Shown: piece after piece, positions 8,168 to 15,566 of the stretch | Position numbering within the stretch: position 1 is the first letter of the stretch | Layout: each line of letters begins with the position of its first letter | Source: JAMLIO01 sp031412575 | GTDB taxonomy: Bacteria > Bdellovibrionota > Bdellovibrionia > Bdellovibrionales > UBA1609 | NCBI GenBank assembly: GCA_031412575.1 | Contig: JANODG010000148.1 | Coordinates: 1 to 24,034 of the forward strand | Length of the DNA stretch: 24,034 bases | Reading direction: 5' to 3' | Program-made: the position numbers and the translations under genes | Notes under the pieces: model-generated | Told to the model about the DNA's origin: nothing | The model's database searches: none | The model's input: the letters and a program-made list of their open reading frames with translations, nothing else

Positions 8168-8203
8168 GGTTAAGCATAACCAATTTAACATTACCGCTGT
8201 CAA
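8168..8203 (-). promoter_or_regulatory. Promoter and possible operator of the Old Yellow Enzyme gene
   Basis: On the minus strand a perfect -35 TTGACA (8203-8198) is followed after 19 bases by TATGCT (8178-8173) as a possible -10. The inverted repeat GGTTATGCTTAACC (8168-8181; 5 bp arms, 4-base centre) covers that -10, a common place for a repressor site. The implied leader is about 15-20 bases. Confidence 0.45.
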
Positions 8204-8594
8204 AATACATGACGAAAAAGATTATTACTTTGCGAACGCAATTCATTTAGATTTTAGTACAGAATTATGATTGAGGTGTGCACTTAAATTTTCAATATTT
8301 ACCTGTTAAACGTGTTTTAGTAAGCAATGGTATTTATTGAATAAGTTCATAGGGTTATCCCAACTGATATTAGTGGTTGTGTGAACTATTCGATGAAAAC
8401 ATTATAATCGTCAGGTATGGAATTTAAGCTCTTTTTTGAGTCAGAAAATTTGTTAAAATTTTTAGATTTTGATGAGGGCTAAAATAAATCGTAAATTTAT
8501 TTTTAGGCCTTAGGCTAGGATAAATATAAATATAAATAAAAATTATTAAATCTTAAGCCACAAATTTATTAAGTGATAAGGCTCTTATGCCGAA
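8204..8594. other. Intergenic region upstream of the fibre gene
   Basis: About 390 bp with no convincing gene. It holds a consensus-like -10 TATAAT at 8403-8408 without a good -35, an imperfect AT-rich hairpin at 8477-8509, a run of ATAAAT-type direct repeats at about 8519-8541, and a six-codon ORF (MPKCSI) from 8587 just before the next gene. Confidence 0.5.
8477..8509 (+). other. AT-rich hairpin in the fibre gene leader
   Basis: AAAATAAAT (8481-8489) pairs with ATTTATTTT (8495-8503) around CGTAA. The stem can extend to GGCT/AGGCC with two bulges. It lies about 90 bases before the gene. A regulatory leader structure is possible, but no U-run follows, so I do not call it a terminator. Confidence 0.35.
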
Positions 8595-8607
8595 ATGCTC
8601 TATATGA
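8587..8607 (+). other. Six-codon leader ORF (MPKCSI) overlapping the fibre start
   Basis: The best ribosome binding site in this leader, AAGG (8578-8581), is spaced 5 bases from ATG 8587, not from either fibre start. The tiny ORF stops at TGA 8605-8607, overlapping ATG 8604 as ATGA. This suggests translational coupling into the lipoprotein from 8604. Confidence 0.35.
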
Positions 8608-10094
8608 AAAACCTAAAACGATCACTTTGTTTTTTTGTAGCCACAATATCTTTAACCTCGTGTCTAAAAGTTGATGGTGAAGTCGAAGGAAGCGCTGCCT
8701 CAATCTCTCTGACAAATATCTCGCAACTGCCAGCTCCGTTTAACGGAATAGGATGTTTGGCTGGTGAGTCCGCCGAATGGGACGGTGTGGGCTGGAACTG
8801 CGTCGTTGCTGGTGGGTCTGATAATTTAGGAAATCATACTGCTACACAGGTTTTAAATCTTGGCGCATTTGATTTGGTTGGCAACGGTGGTACGAACGGC
8901 CTTAGAATCGATAGTGCAGGTCGAGTTTCGATTTTAACCACGGTGGCTCCGACCTCAAATTTGGAAGTTCAAACTTCAATCGGCGTCAGAAATCCAGCTG
9001 GGTCTTTGGTTACGCTAAACCCAAACAATCTTAGCTTCAATGCAGCAGCTTCATCTAGCGTGGGAATTTCTCTTCAAGATATAAATAAACATTGGTCCAT
9101 AAATAAAGATGTGAACAATGACTTAAACTTTTTTGACAACACTGCCGGAACAACTCGACTTTTGTTCAATGGTACAACAGGAAACATCGGAGTAGGAACA
9201 TCCCCGGTAGCTCCCATTCAAAGATTTGAAGTTCGAGGAGCCAATGCCGGAAATGCTAACTTTGGTCCAGGTCAAGGTACAAGTTCAGGTCTTTTAGTAA
9301 ACAGCTTCGGTGTGAGCGGTGATGGAAATGTCATGGGCCTATCACTTGCAAACGGTGGAAGAAATAACAACAGCACCTTGGGATGGTATTTTAATATTTT
9401 GGGAACGAATGTTTCTTACAATGTTGGCACTGACTCTTTAGCAAGAGCTGGGATCACTGGGGGATTCAACCATTCCCAGGCTATTACTTTTTCATCTGAT
9501 GGAAACAGGACTGGTGGCTCGCGCATGAGCTTTTGGACAGGGGCCAACGTTGCTGCACCCACCGAAAGAATGTCCATTTTAAATTCGAACGGAAATATTG
9601 GAATAGGTATAATAAATCCAGCCGACAGGCTTCAAGTGTTTGGGGACATTCGTGTTGGAAACGCAGGTGTTAACGGTTGCCTTAGAGATTTTGGGGGGGG
9701 CACCATCATCGGAACGTGCACTTCGGATGAACGTTTAAAGAAAAACTTTAGAGATCTAGGTTCTGTTTTAGATAAAATCACGCAGATCAAACCTAAGTTT
9801 TACCAATGGCGCAGTGAAGATTTTCCAGACATGCGTTTTGGAAATCAAGAGGAGCTCGGTCTTGTCGCGCAAGACTTGCTTAATGTGTTTCCTGAACTTG
9901 TCACAAAAGAAGAAGGTGGGCTTTATAAAGTCAGATACCAACAGCTTCCCCTATATTTGACTAAAGCCTTAATTGAACAGCAAGAAATCATCGAAAGTAA
10001 TAATGTCAAAATTGAAAAATTAGAGTCTGATTTGGAAGCTATAAAAACAGAAATGTCAGAATTAAAATCCTTAATCTTAAAGGCTAAAAAATAA
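8595..10094 (+). CDS. Mosaic fibre lipoprotein with C-terminal S74 chaperone domain
   Basis: Surface fibre protein of 499 residues. It begins with a lipoprotein signal ending LTSC (Cys23 from ATG 8595; ATG 8604, MKNLKRSLCFF, is an equally good and perhaps coupled start). The body is Gly/Asn/Ser/Thr-rich: DNLGNHTATQVLNL (77-90), then head/fibre segments marked by GNIGVGTSP (197-204) and GNIGIG (333-338). The C-terminus is an S74 intramolecular chaperone: SDERLKKN (377-384; Ser377 and Lys382 match the self-cleavage dyad), GLVAQDLLNVFPELV (422-436), RYQQLPLYLTKALIEQQ (447-463), then a coiled coil to the end. Such domains trimerise fibres and then cleave off. In Bdellovibrio, proteins of this build (mosaic adhesive trimers) mediate prey recognition; that role here is inference. 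The next gene starts 4 bp downstream. Confidence 0.87.
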   Translation: MLYMKNLKRSLCFFVATISLTSCLKVDGEVEGSAASISLTNISQLPAPFNGIGCLAGESAEWDGVGWNCVVAGGSDNLGNHTATQVLNLGAFDLVGNGGTNGLRIDSAGRVSILTTVAPTSNLEVQTSIGVRNPAGSLVTLNPNNLSFNAAASSSVGISLQDINKHWSINKDVNNDLNFFDNTAGTTRLLFNGTTGNIGVGTSPVAPIQRFEVRGANAGNANFGPGQGTSSGLLVNSFGVSGDGNVMGLSLANGGRNNNSTLGWYFNILGTNVSYNVGTDSLARAGITGGFNHSQAITFSSDGNRTGGSRMSFWTGANVAAPTERMSILNSNGNIGIGIINPADRLQVFGDIRVGNAGVNGCLRDFGGGTIIGTCTSDERLKKNFRDLGSVLDKITQIKPKFYQWRSEDFPDMRFGNQEELGLVAQDLLNVFPELVTKEEGGLYKVRYQQLPLYLTKALIEQQEIIESNNVKIEKLESDLEAIKTEMSELKSLILKAKK

Positions 10095-10098
10095 TAGA

Positions 10099-11499
10099 AT
10101 GAAATTTTTAATCCTACCAATTTTTATAATATTACATTCGACATTGGCGCTTGGAAAAACAGCGCATGTCGAGATCGTAGAATTTGGTAAATCATTATCG
10201 ACAGTTTATTATAAAGACTACCCTTCAGTTGAAGAATTAGCTCGCGTCTACAAAAATATTAAGGCGACAGAAATCTTTGTGGCAGGACACACTTGTTCAC
10301 TGGGTACCAACGAAGTCAACGATGAGCTTTCTCAGGCCCGCGCAAAATCAGTCAAGTTGATCTTGTCTAGATATGGTGTAGATCCCACGTTTGTAAAAGC
10401 GAAAGGTTACGGAGAAAGAGCACCGATTTCATCAAACGCAAATGAATCCAGTCGCCGAAAAAACAGAAGAGTTGTGGCGTCTTTTGTAGATATCAATGAC
10501 CTCCAACTTGCTCAGTTGATGAAAGAATTAAAAGGCAACAGATACTTAAGATTAATAAAAAGCGAAAATAGCAAAGTTGATTTTGATATAGCTTCAAAAA
10601 ATGAAGTTCAAAGTTTCGAAGACGATTTTACGAATTTGCTTAGACAAAATAAAATTGCAAGTGAAGTTAAAAAACCAGTTGAAGAGCCGCGTAAATTGGC
10701 AACGGCCGAAGAACCTGCGGCAGAAATAGAATCAGCTGAACCGAAAGCAGTTGAAGTTGAAGAAGTCATGGCACCCAAAAAATCTAAAAGTTTAATCACT
10801 ACAAAAGTAATTAAACCAAAAATCGAAAAACCTTTTTCTATCTCTGGTTTTTTTGGACCTAATGGAGATTCACAGTATTATGATGAAGGCCTACCATTTC
10901 AGTCTGAAAGATTAAATTTTTTGGGTTTAGGTTTAAATTTAGAATATCAGTATACAAATCCAATTTCTTTTGGCCTAAGCTTTTACTATCTGTCCTCGTC
11001 TTTAAAAGAAGGTGGTAGCAGCATCGATTTTCAAGAAGGGGACAAGGTTGATTTTTCAAACTTAACTTTAAACCTTGATGCTAAATATTCTTTTTACAAT
11101 TACAGCAAATATAAAGTTAAAACAGTTTTAGGAATAAATTCGCATTCACACGGCGGAATTTTTAGAACCGGAATATTGACCGCAAACATTGTTAATTACA
11201 ATCATTTGTCGGTCGGTGCAGGTTTAGAATTTGATTATTCTTTTTTAAAAGAATGGAAATTAAACACTAGATTAGCATATCAGATTCCTATTTCTTTATC
11301 TGATGTCGAAGATTTTGATTCTATATTGTGGTATTCAGGACGACTTTCAATAGCAAAATCATACACCCAAAATCTATCATTTATTTTTGATTATTCTTTA
11401 GAATACAGAGAATCAGATGTAGCACTTGCCACTGGGTTTAACTCAAGGCTTGAATTTTTAAGCCAGTCTTTTATGGCCGGCTTAAAATATAATTTTTAA
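10099..11499 (+). CDS. OmpA-domain protein with C-terminal outer-membrane barrel
   Basis: Exported 466-residue protein with signal MKFLILPIFIILHSTLALG. An OmpA/MotB-type peptidoglycan-binding domain lies at about 28-130: VAGHTCSLG (61-69), NDELSQARAKSV (74-85), GYGERAPI (103-110), NRRV (122-125). In OmpA proteins an Asp follows GHT and, with the Arg 15 residues later, binds diaminopimelate. Here that position is Cys66, while Arg81 is kept. A Glu/Pro/Ala-rich linker spans about 190-245. Residues 246-466 alternate like membrane beta-strands and end in Phe (GLKYNF), typical of outer-membrane barrels. This order is the reverse of classical OmpA. It starts 4 bp after the fibre gene, so the two are probably made together. 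Its last 41 coding bases are duplicated at 18110-18150. Confidence 0.85.
   Translation: MKFLILPIFIILHSTLALGKTAHVEIVEFGKSLSTVYYKDYPSVEELARVYKNIKATEIFVAGHTCSLGTNEVNDELSQARAKSVKLILSRYGVDPTFVKAKGYGERAPISSNANESSRRKNRRVVASFVDINDLQLAQLMKELKGNRYLRLIKSENSKVDFDIASKNEVQSFEDDFTNLLRQNKIASEVKKPVEEPRKLATAEEPAAEIESAEPKAVEVEEVMAPKKSKSLITTKVIKPKIEKPFSISGFFGPNGDSQYYDEGLPFQSERLNFLGLGLNLEYQYTNPISFGLSFYYLSSSLKEGGSSIDFQEGDKVDFSNLTLNLDAKYSFYNYSKYKVKTVLGINSHSHGGIFRTGILTANIVNYNHLSVGAGLEFDYSFLKEWKLNTRLAYQIPISLSDVEDFDSILWYSGRLSIAKSYTQNLSFIFDYSLEYRESDVALATGFNSRLEFLSQSFMAGLKYNF
11455..11495 (+). repeat. 41 bp direct repeat, left copy, at the 3' end of the OmpA-like gene
   Basis: Identical over 41 bases to 18110-18150. 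It contains an inverted repeat, TTTTAAGCC (11456-11464)/GGCTTAAAA (11479-11487), around a 14-base centre. It lies in coding sequence for FLSQSFMAGLKYNF. With its partner it brackets the Rhs module. Confidence 0.85.
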
Positions 11500-11563
11500 T
11501 ACGATCCTTCTAAAGAAATATTCGAATAAAAATTTTTTAAATAATTTAAAATACAATAAATTA

Positions 11564-11614
11564 ATCTTAATGAAATCTTAAAATTTTATTAAAAATTTAA
11601 GATTACGTTAAGAT
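11564..11614. promoter_or_regulatory. Four TTAAGAT boxes arranged as facing tandem pairs
   Basis: ATCTTAA occurs at 11564-11570 and 11575-11581, and its complement TTAAGAT at 11597-11603 and 11608-11614. Within each pair the boxes start exactly 11 bp apart; the pairs face each other across about 15 bp of A/T. The 11 bp spacing is what OmpR/PhoB-type response regulators use. The same symmetry could form one long weak hairpin ending the upstream unit. It lies about 125 bp before the rhs start. Confidence 0.5.
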
Positions 11615-11739
11615 TAGGTTACACCAATATCATTTTCAATAATAAATGGGTCCAGAAAATTAAAACAAAAAAAACAAAATTTGTAGAATTAAATTCAGAT
11701 TTCTAAGATGACCTAAAACAAAATCAATTTGGGGGATCA

Positions 11740-14700
11740 ATGATTAGAAAATCAAAATGGGTCATTTTATTATTTCTTTTAGTAAATGCTTTTATATCAA
11801 AGTCGTATTCTTTAGATGAAAAAACATTTCTTCCACCTGTTTCTACAAATGAAAAGCAAATTAAAAATGCTTTTGGCGTTATTGTAGGTAGTGCTGACTA
11901 TGGAACAGTTAGACCAAATGCTTCGATTGTAAGATCCTCGGGATTTATTGTTCCCATCGAAAATGCCACTTATAATCACACGGGATTAAGTATTGTAGGA
12001 TCTACGGTTTTTCAATTAGGCGCCGAGGATTGTAGTGGCTTCAGTGGTAGATTTGGTGACGAATGTTCGTATGCATTAACTATTGGTAACACTTCTATTC
12101 CTGGCGCTTATCAAGCCACAGTTAGATTAACAGGTTTTGCAGATCCAGATGTTGAAGATGTTCCAAATGTCGATTACGAATCAGAGGTAACAATAACCGT
12201 AATTATAGGTGATCCTTCAAAAGATCCACCACAATGTGCGGCTACAAATGCAGGTTCTATTTTAAGAATCGATAATTCATCTGTGGGTGAAGTTGTTAAT
12301 TTAGTTGGGTCAGAATTTTCATTATTTTATTCGTCCGAATTTGCCGCTGAATATTTAGCTTTAGCCAGCTTAACTAAAAACTCATTTTTCGCTCCCGAAA
12401 TGATCACAATTTCAAGCCAACACTATTATGATAGCATCAAACAAAGAATTTATTACGGTTATGGAACATCAACTTCAATTCCATACGAAGTATTATCTTC
12501 GGGTAACTTATCTGTTGTAAATCCAGATGGTAGTGAAGTTTACATTTTTGATACAAATGGGAAACACCTATCAACGTTAAATGCTTTGGTCGGTTCAACA
12601 AAATATACCTTCAACTACGATTCTAACAATAAATTACAGTCGATTGTTGATGCCTACAGCAAAACTACAAATATTCTAAGAAATTTAGGTGGAATACTTA
12701 TTGGCATTGAGGCTCCATACGGACAAGTAACAGATATTACTGTCAACGCTGCCGGTTTAGTTCAAACGATAACAAATCCGAACAATGACGCTTACGAATT
12801 CGAATACAAGTTAGGGACAGAATTATTACAGAAATTTACAAACCCAAATGGCAATTATAGTACATTTACTTATGATGTTAATGGCAAGCTAATCAAAGAC
12901 GAAAATATTTCGGGTTCATCATGGACGATATCAAAAAGTGATTTGCCAAACGGAACTCAGTACGCAGTGACTTCAGAAACAGGTGTTACAACGACCCATC
13001 AAATTTTTGCTGAAGGTTTTGACGCTTACCGAAGACGGGAAATAAGTCCCTCTGGTTTTCTAACTGATTATACTGAAAGTGCGCAGAAAAACGGAACGAT
13101 TAGCAGTTCGGTGATGAAAGTGCAGAGAGTGAATTCTATGCCGGATGTAAGATTCGGATTAAATTTAAAAGTTCCTGCTGATGAAACCATAAGAATGGGT
13201 GGTGTAAATCGCCTTACAACTTATGCACAAAACGTATCAGGTTTTGTTGATCCGTTTAATTACACTACGCTTACAAATACGAGTACTACTAATGGCGCAA
13301 CATGGACTTCGTTATTTACCTTGGCAAACAAAACATTCACAAATACAAGCCCTGAGGGCGAGATAAACTACGTTACATTTGATAATAACGAAAGAGTCGT
13401 AAGCACAAAACAAGGCAATGATAAAAGTTGGACTACAGATTACGACGCTGACGGAAGAATTGCGGCCATCGAGCAAGACAATAAAAAACGAATTGAATAT
13501 ACGTACAACCTTAATGGTTATTTAGAAGAAATTAAAAACGCCAGAAACGAAGAAACACAATACGCTTATGATCTTGCAGGTAGGGTAACGCAAGTCACTT
13601 TCCCGGATTCAAGAGTGATGTCTTATGAATACGATGATGTTGGTAACATTACTGGTATCACACCACCGGGCAGACCGAAGCACTCTTTTTTATATAATGT
13701 CATGGAAAAATTAGAAAAATATTTGCCCCCAGCTTTATCTGGATTATTAAACAAGAATACTGAGTATTCATATGATTTAGATAAAAGGCTTTCACTAGTT
13801 CTTAGACCTGACGGTCAAACTGCATACTATTCTTACAGTTTAACAACTGGGTTTTTGGATCAGTTGTATCTTGGCGCTGACCTTTACTCGATCACTTACA
13901 CTGACAGGGATCAATTAAGATATGTAGAAATTCCTGAAGGTTACTATAACCAATTTAATTATTACGGTGATCAAATATCTTCGGATAGATTTTATGCAAA
14001 CACTGGTAATTTGATTCAGCATAGAGCTGATTACGGCTATGACTCAAAACACAGAAGATCTTCACATCAAGTTCGTGGTGCAAGTAATGGAACAACTTTT
14101 AATTACACTTATAACAGTGATGATATGCCAACAGCTGTGGGTAATATGAACTTAAGTTACAGCTATCCATCGGGCAGGCTTTCAAATTTAACCCTAAATA
14201 ATGTTGTCGTAAGGCATGGTTATGACACATATGGTGATTTGATTTCATACGAAGCCGAATACACACCAACAGCGACGATACTTTATCAATACACTTTAAC
14301 TCGGGATATTATGGGTCGTATTTCGGCTAAGTCAGAAACAGTGGGTAGCGTAACATCAACTTATGTTTATGCTTATGATACGGCAGGTCGCTTAACGACA
14401 GTTACAAAAAATGGCTCAAGTTACAGCTCTTACACTTATGATTCAAACAGTAACCGCACCAGTGGAACACATGCGGGTGTTGCATTCACGTCAACATTTG
14501 ATAACCAAGACCGCATATTAACTTACAACTCAAAAAATTACGAATACAACGAAAATGGTGAACTTACAAAAATTGAATTAACACCTACAACAGAAATCTC
14601 GTTCACGTATGATGCGCTAGGAAACTTAAAATCTTCAATGCTACCTAATTCCAATGTCATCACCTATTTACTTGATGGATTGTTTAGAAGAACGAACCGT

Positions 14701-15435
14701 ATCCTAAACGGAAGCATTATACTTAGTCGCTACCAGTATGATGGAAATTACAGAATTGCGGGTGTTCTAGATAGCGCAAGAGCAATCCAAAAAGAATTCG
14801 TCGGTGTTACAAACGTAAACACTCCAGATTACATGCGAGCAAGCGGCACCAATTATATTTTTATAAAAGATCATTTAGGTTCCCCAAGATTAATAGTGAA
14901 TGCATTAACAGGCACCGTAGATCAAGCCACAGAGTACACAGAATTTGGAAAGATAATTTCAGACACAAACCCAGGATTTCAGCCTTACGGATTTGCAGGC
15001 GGAATATTAGATCCAGATACAGGATTAGTTAAGTTTGGTGCAAGGGATTATGATGCGGAGACGGGTAGATGGACAAGTAAAGATCCGATAAGATTTAATG
15101 GTGGAGATATGAATTTGTATGGGTATGTTGGTACTGTCGGAAAACCTATGATCGAAACTAATTTATATGGTTATAGTTTTTCAGATCCTGTAAATTTTAT
15201 TGATGCAAATGGTTTGTGGGCCGTTCCCGTTTTATTTGCCATCGGATCATACATAGGTGTTCAGGGTGGTTTTGCAGTGTACGACTATATTACTGATCCT
15301 AGTTATAGAGTTATAAAAAATATTGAATTTGAAAATTTCAAACAAAAGTTTGATCCTAAAATTAAAAAATGCGATCCGACGAACACACCAAGTAATGATA
15401 CAAATCTTAAAATTAGGTTAATCGGAGTTAATTGA
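11740..15435 (+). CDS. Sec-exported YD-repeat (Rhs) protein with variable tip
   Basis: A 1231-residue secreted Rhs protein with signal MIRKSKWVILLFLLVNAFISKSYS; GGGGGA precedes the ATG. An N-terminal beta-rich region (about 25-165) carries paired cysteines. Rhs/YD repeats run from about 260 to 1060 (for example YAYDLAGRV, YEYDDVGNI, YTYDSNSNR, FTYDALGNL) and would build the hollow cocoon. The conserved core end is DHLGSPR, then PYGFAGGILDPDTGLVKFGARDYDAETGRW from about 1081. The boundary that normally reads NLYGYVxNDPVNFxDPxGL is irregular: NLYGYVGTVGKPMIET is followed by a second NLYGYSFSDPVNFIDANGL, as if a new tip was joined. The last 72 residues are the tip: hydrophobic and glycine-containing first (WAVPVLFAIG...), then basic. 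There is no PAAR or VgrG domain, so export is probably by Sec. The tip activity is unknown. Confidence 0.9.
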   Translation: MIRKSKWVILLFLLVNAFISKSYSLDEKTFLPPVSTNEKQIKNAFGVIVGSADYGTVRPNASIVRSSGFIVPIENATYNHTGLSIVGSTVFQLGAEDCSGFSGRFGDECSYALTIGNTSIPGAYQATVRLTGFADPDVEDVPNVDYESEVTITVIIGDPSKDPPQCAATNAGSILRIDNSSVGEVVNLVGSEFSLFYSSEFAAEYLALASLTKNSFFAPEMITISSQHYYDSIKQRIYYGYGTSTSIPYEVLSSGNLSVVNPDGSEVYIFDTNGKHLSTLNALVGSTKYTFNYDSNNKLQSIVDAYSKTTNILRNLGGILIGIEAPYGQVTDITVNAAGLVQTITNPNNDAYEFEYKLGTELLQKFTNPNGNYSTFTYDVNGKLIKDENISGSSWTISKSDLPNGTQYAVTSETGVTTTHQIFAEGFDAYRRREISPSGFLTDYTESAQKNGTISSSVMKVQRVNSMPDVRFGLNLKVPADETIRMGGVNRLTTYAQNVSGFVDPFNYTTLTNTSTTNGATWTSLFTLANKTFTNTSPEGEINYVTFDNNERVVSTKQGNDKSWTTDYDADGRIAAIEQDNKKRIEYTYNLNGYLEEIKNARNEETQYAYDLAGRVTQVTFPDSRVMSYEYDDVGNITGITPPGRPKHSFLYNVMEKLEKYLPPALSGLLNKNTEYSYDLDKRLSLVLRPDGQTAYYSYSLTTGFLDQLYLGADLYSITYTDRDQLRYVEIPEGYYNQFNYYGDQISSDRFYANTGNLIQHRADYGYDSKHRRSSHQVRGASNGTTFNYTYNSDDMPTAVGNMNLSYSYPSGRLSNLTLNNVVVRHGYDTYGDLISYEAEYTPTATILYQYTLTRDIMGRISAKSETVGSVTSTYVYAYDTAGRLTTVTKNGSSYSSYTYDSNSNRTSGTHAGVAFTSTFDNQDRILTYNSKNYEYNENGELTKIELTPTTEISFTYDALGNLKSSMLPNSNVITYLLDGLFRRTNRILNGSIILSRYQYDGNYRIAGVLDSARAIQKEFVGVTNVNTPDYMRASGTNYIFIKDHLGSPRLIVNALTGTVDQATEYTEFGKIISDTNPGFQPYGFAGGILDPDTGLVKFGARDYDAETGRWTSKDPIRFNGGDMNLYGYVGTVGKPMIETNLYGYSFSDPVNFIDANGLWAVPVLFAIGSYIGVQGGFAVYDYITDPSYRVIKNIEFENFKQKFDPKIKKCDPTNTPSNDTNLKIRLIGVN

Positions 15436-15566
15436 TGAATAAAAAGAAGATAATTCAATACTTACTTATTTTTATAACAGTTGTTATTTTTGTAACAACT
15501 GTACGAATTTGCTATAAAGAAAAGCTTATGATTCTTGCAACACCACCTAAATCTTTACATAATTAG
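15435..15566 (+). CDS. 43-residue single-membrane-span ORF, candidate immunity protein
   Basis: Starts at ATG 15435 inside the rhs stop (TGATG, one shared base) and encodes 43 residues beginning MNKKKIIQYL, with one hydrophobic segment of about 17 residues (10-26) and a short polar tail. An overlapping start directly after an Rhs tip is the usual place of the cognate immunity gene, and a membrane protein would suit a membrane-active tip. The transposase start follows 3 bases after its stop, so the original gene may have been longer and been cut by the insertion. A perfect 10 bp inverted repeat, ACAGTTGTTA/TAACAACTGT (15477-15486/15493-15502), lies within it. I do not recognise a family. Confidence 0.5.
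   Translation: MNKKKIIQYLLIFITVVIFVTTVRICYKEKLMILATPPKSLHN
15477..15502. repeat. Perfect 10 bp inverted repeat near the left edge of the IS
   Basis: ACAGTTGTTA (15477-15486) and TAACAACTGT (15493-15502) flank a 6-base centre. Its right arm with flanks, TGTAACAACTGTAC (15491-15504), matches 10 of 14 bases of the complement of 17124-17137 (TACAACAACTACAC), the differences all being transitions. It may be a terminal inverted repeat or the IS target. Confidence 0.4.

Noticed and set aside
8208..8249. 13-codon ORF (MTKKIITLRTQFI) in the gap before the fibre gene
   Set aside because: Too short, no ribosome binding site, and it begins next to the -35 region of the opposite gene.
11455..11487. Inverted repeat at the end of the OmpA-like gene as an intrinsic terminator
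   Set aside because: The stem is preceded by a T-run and followed by an A-run on the plus strand, the reverse of a terminator, and it lies within coding sequence. A recombination-site reading fits better because the whole segment is duplicated.
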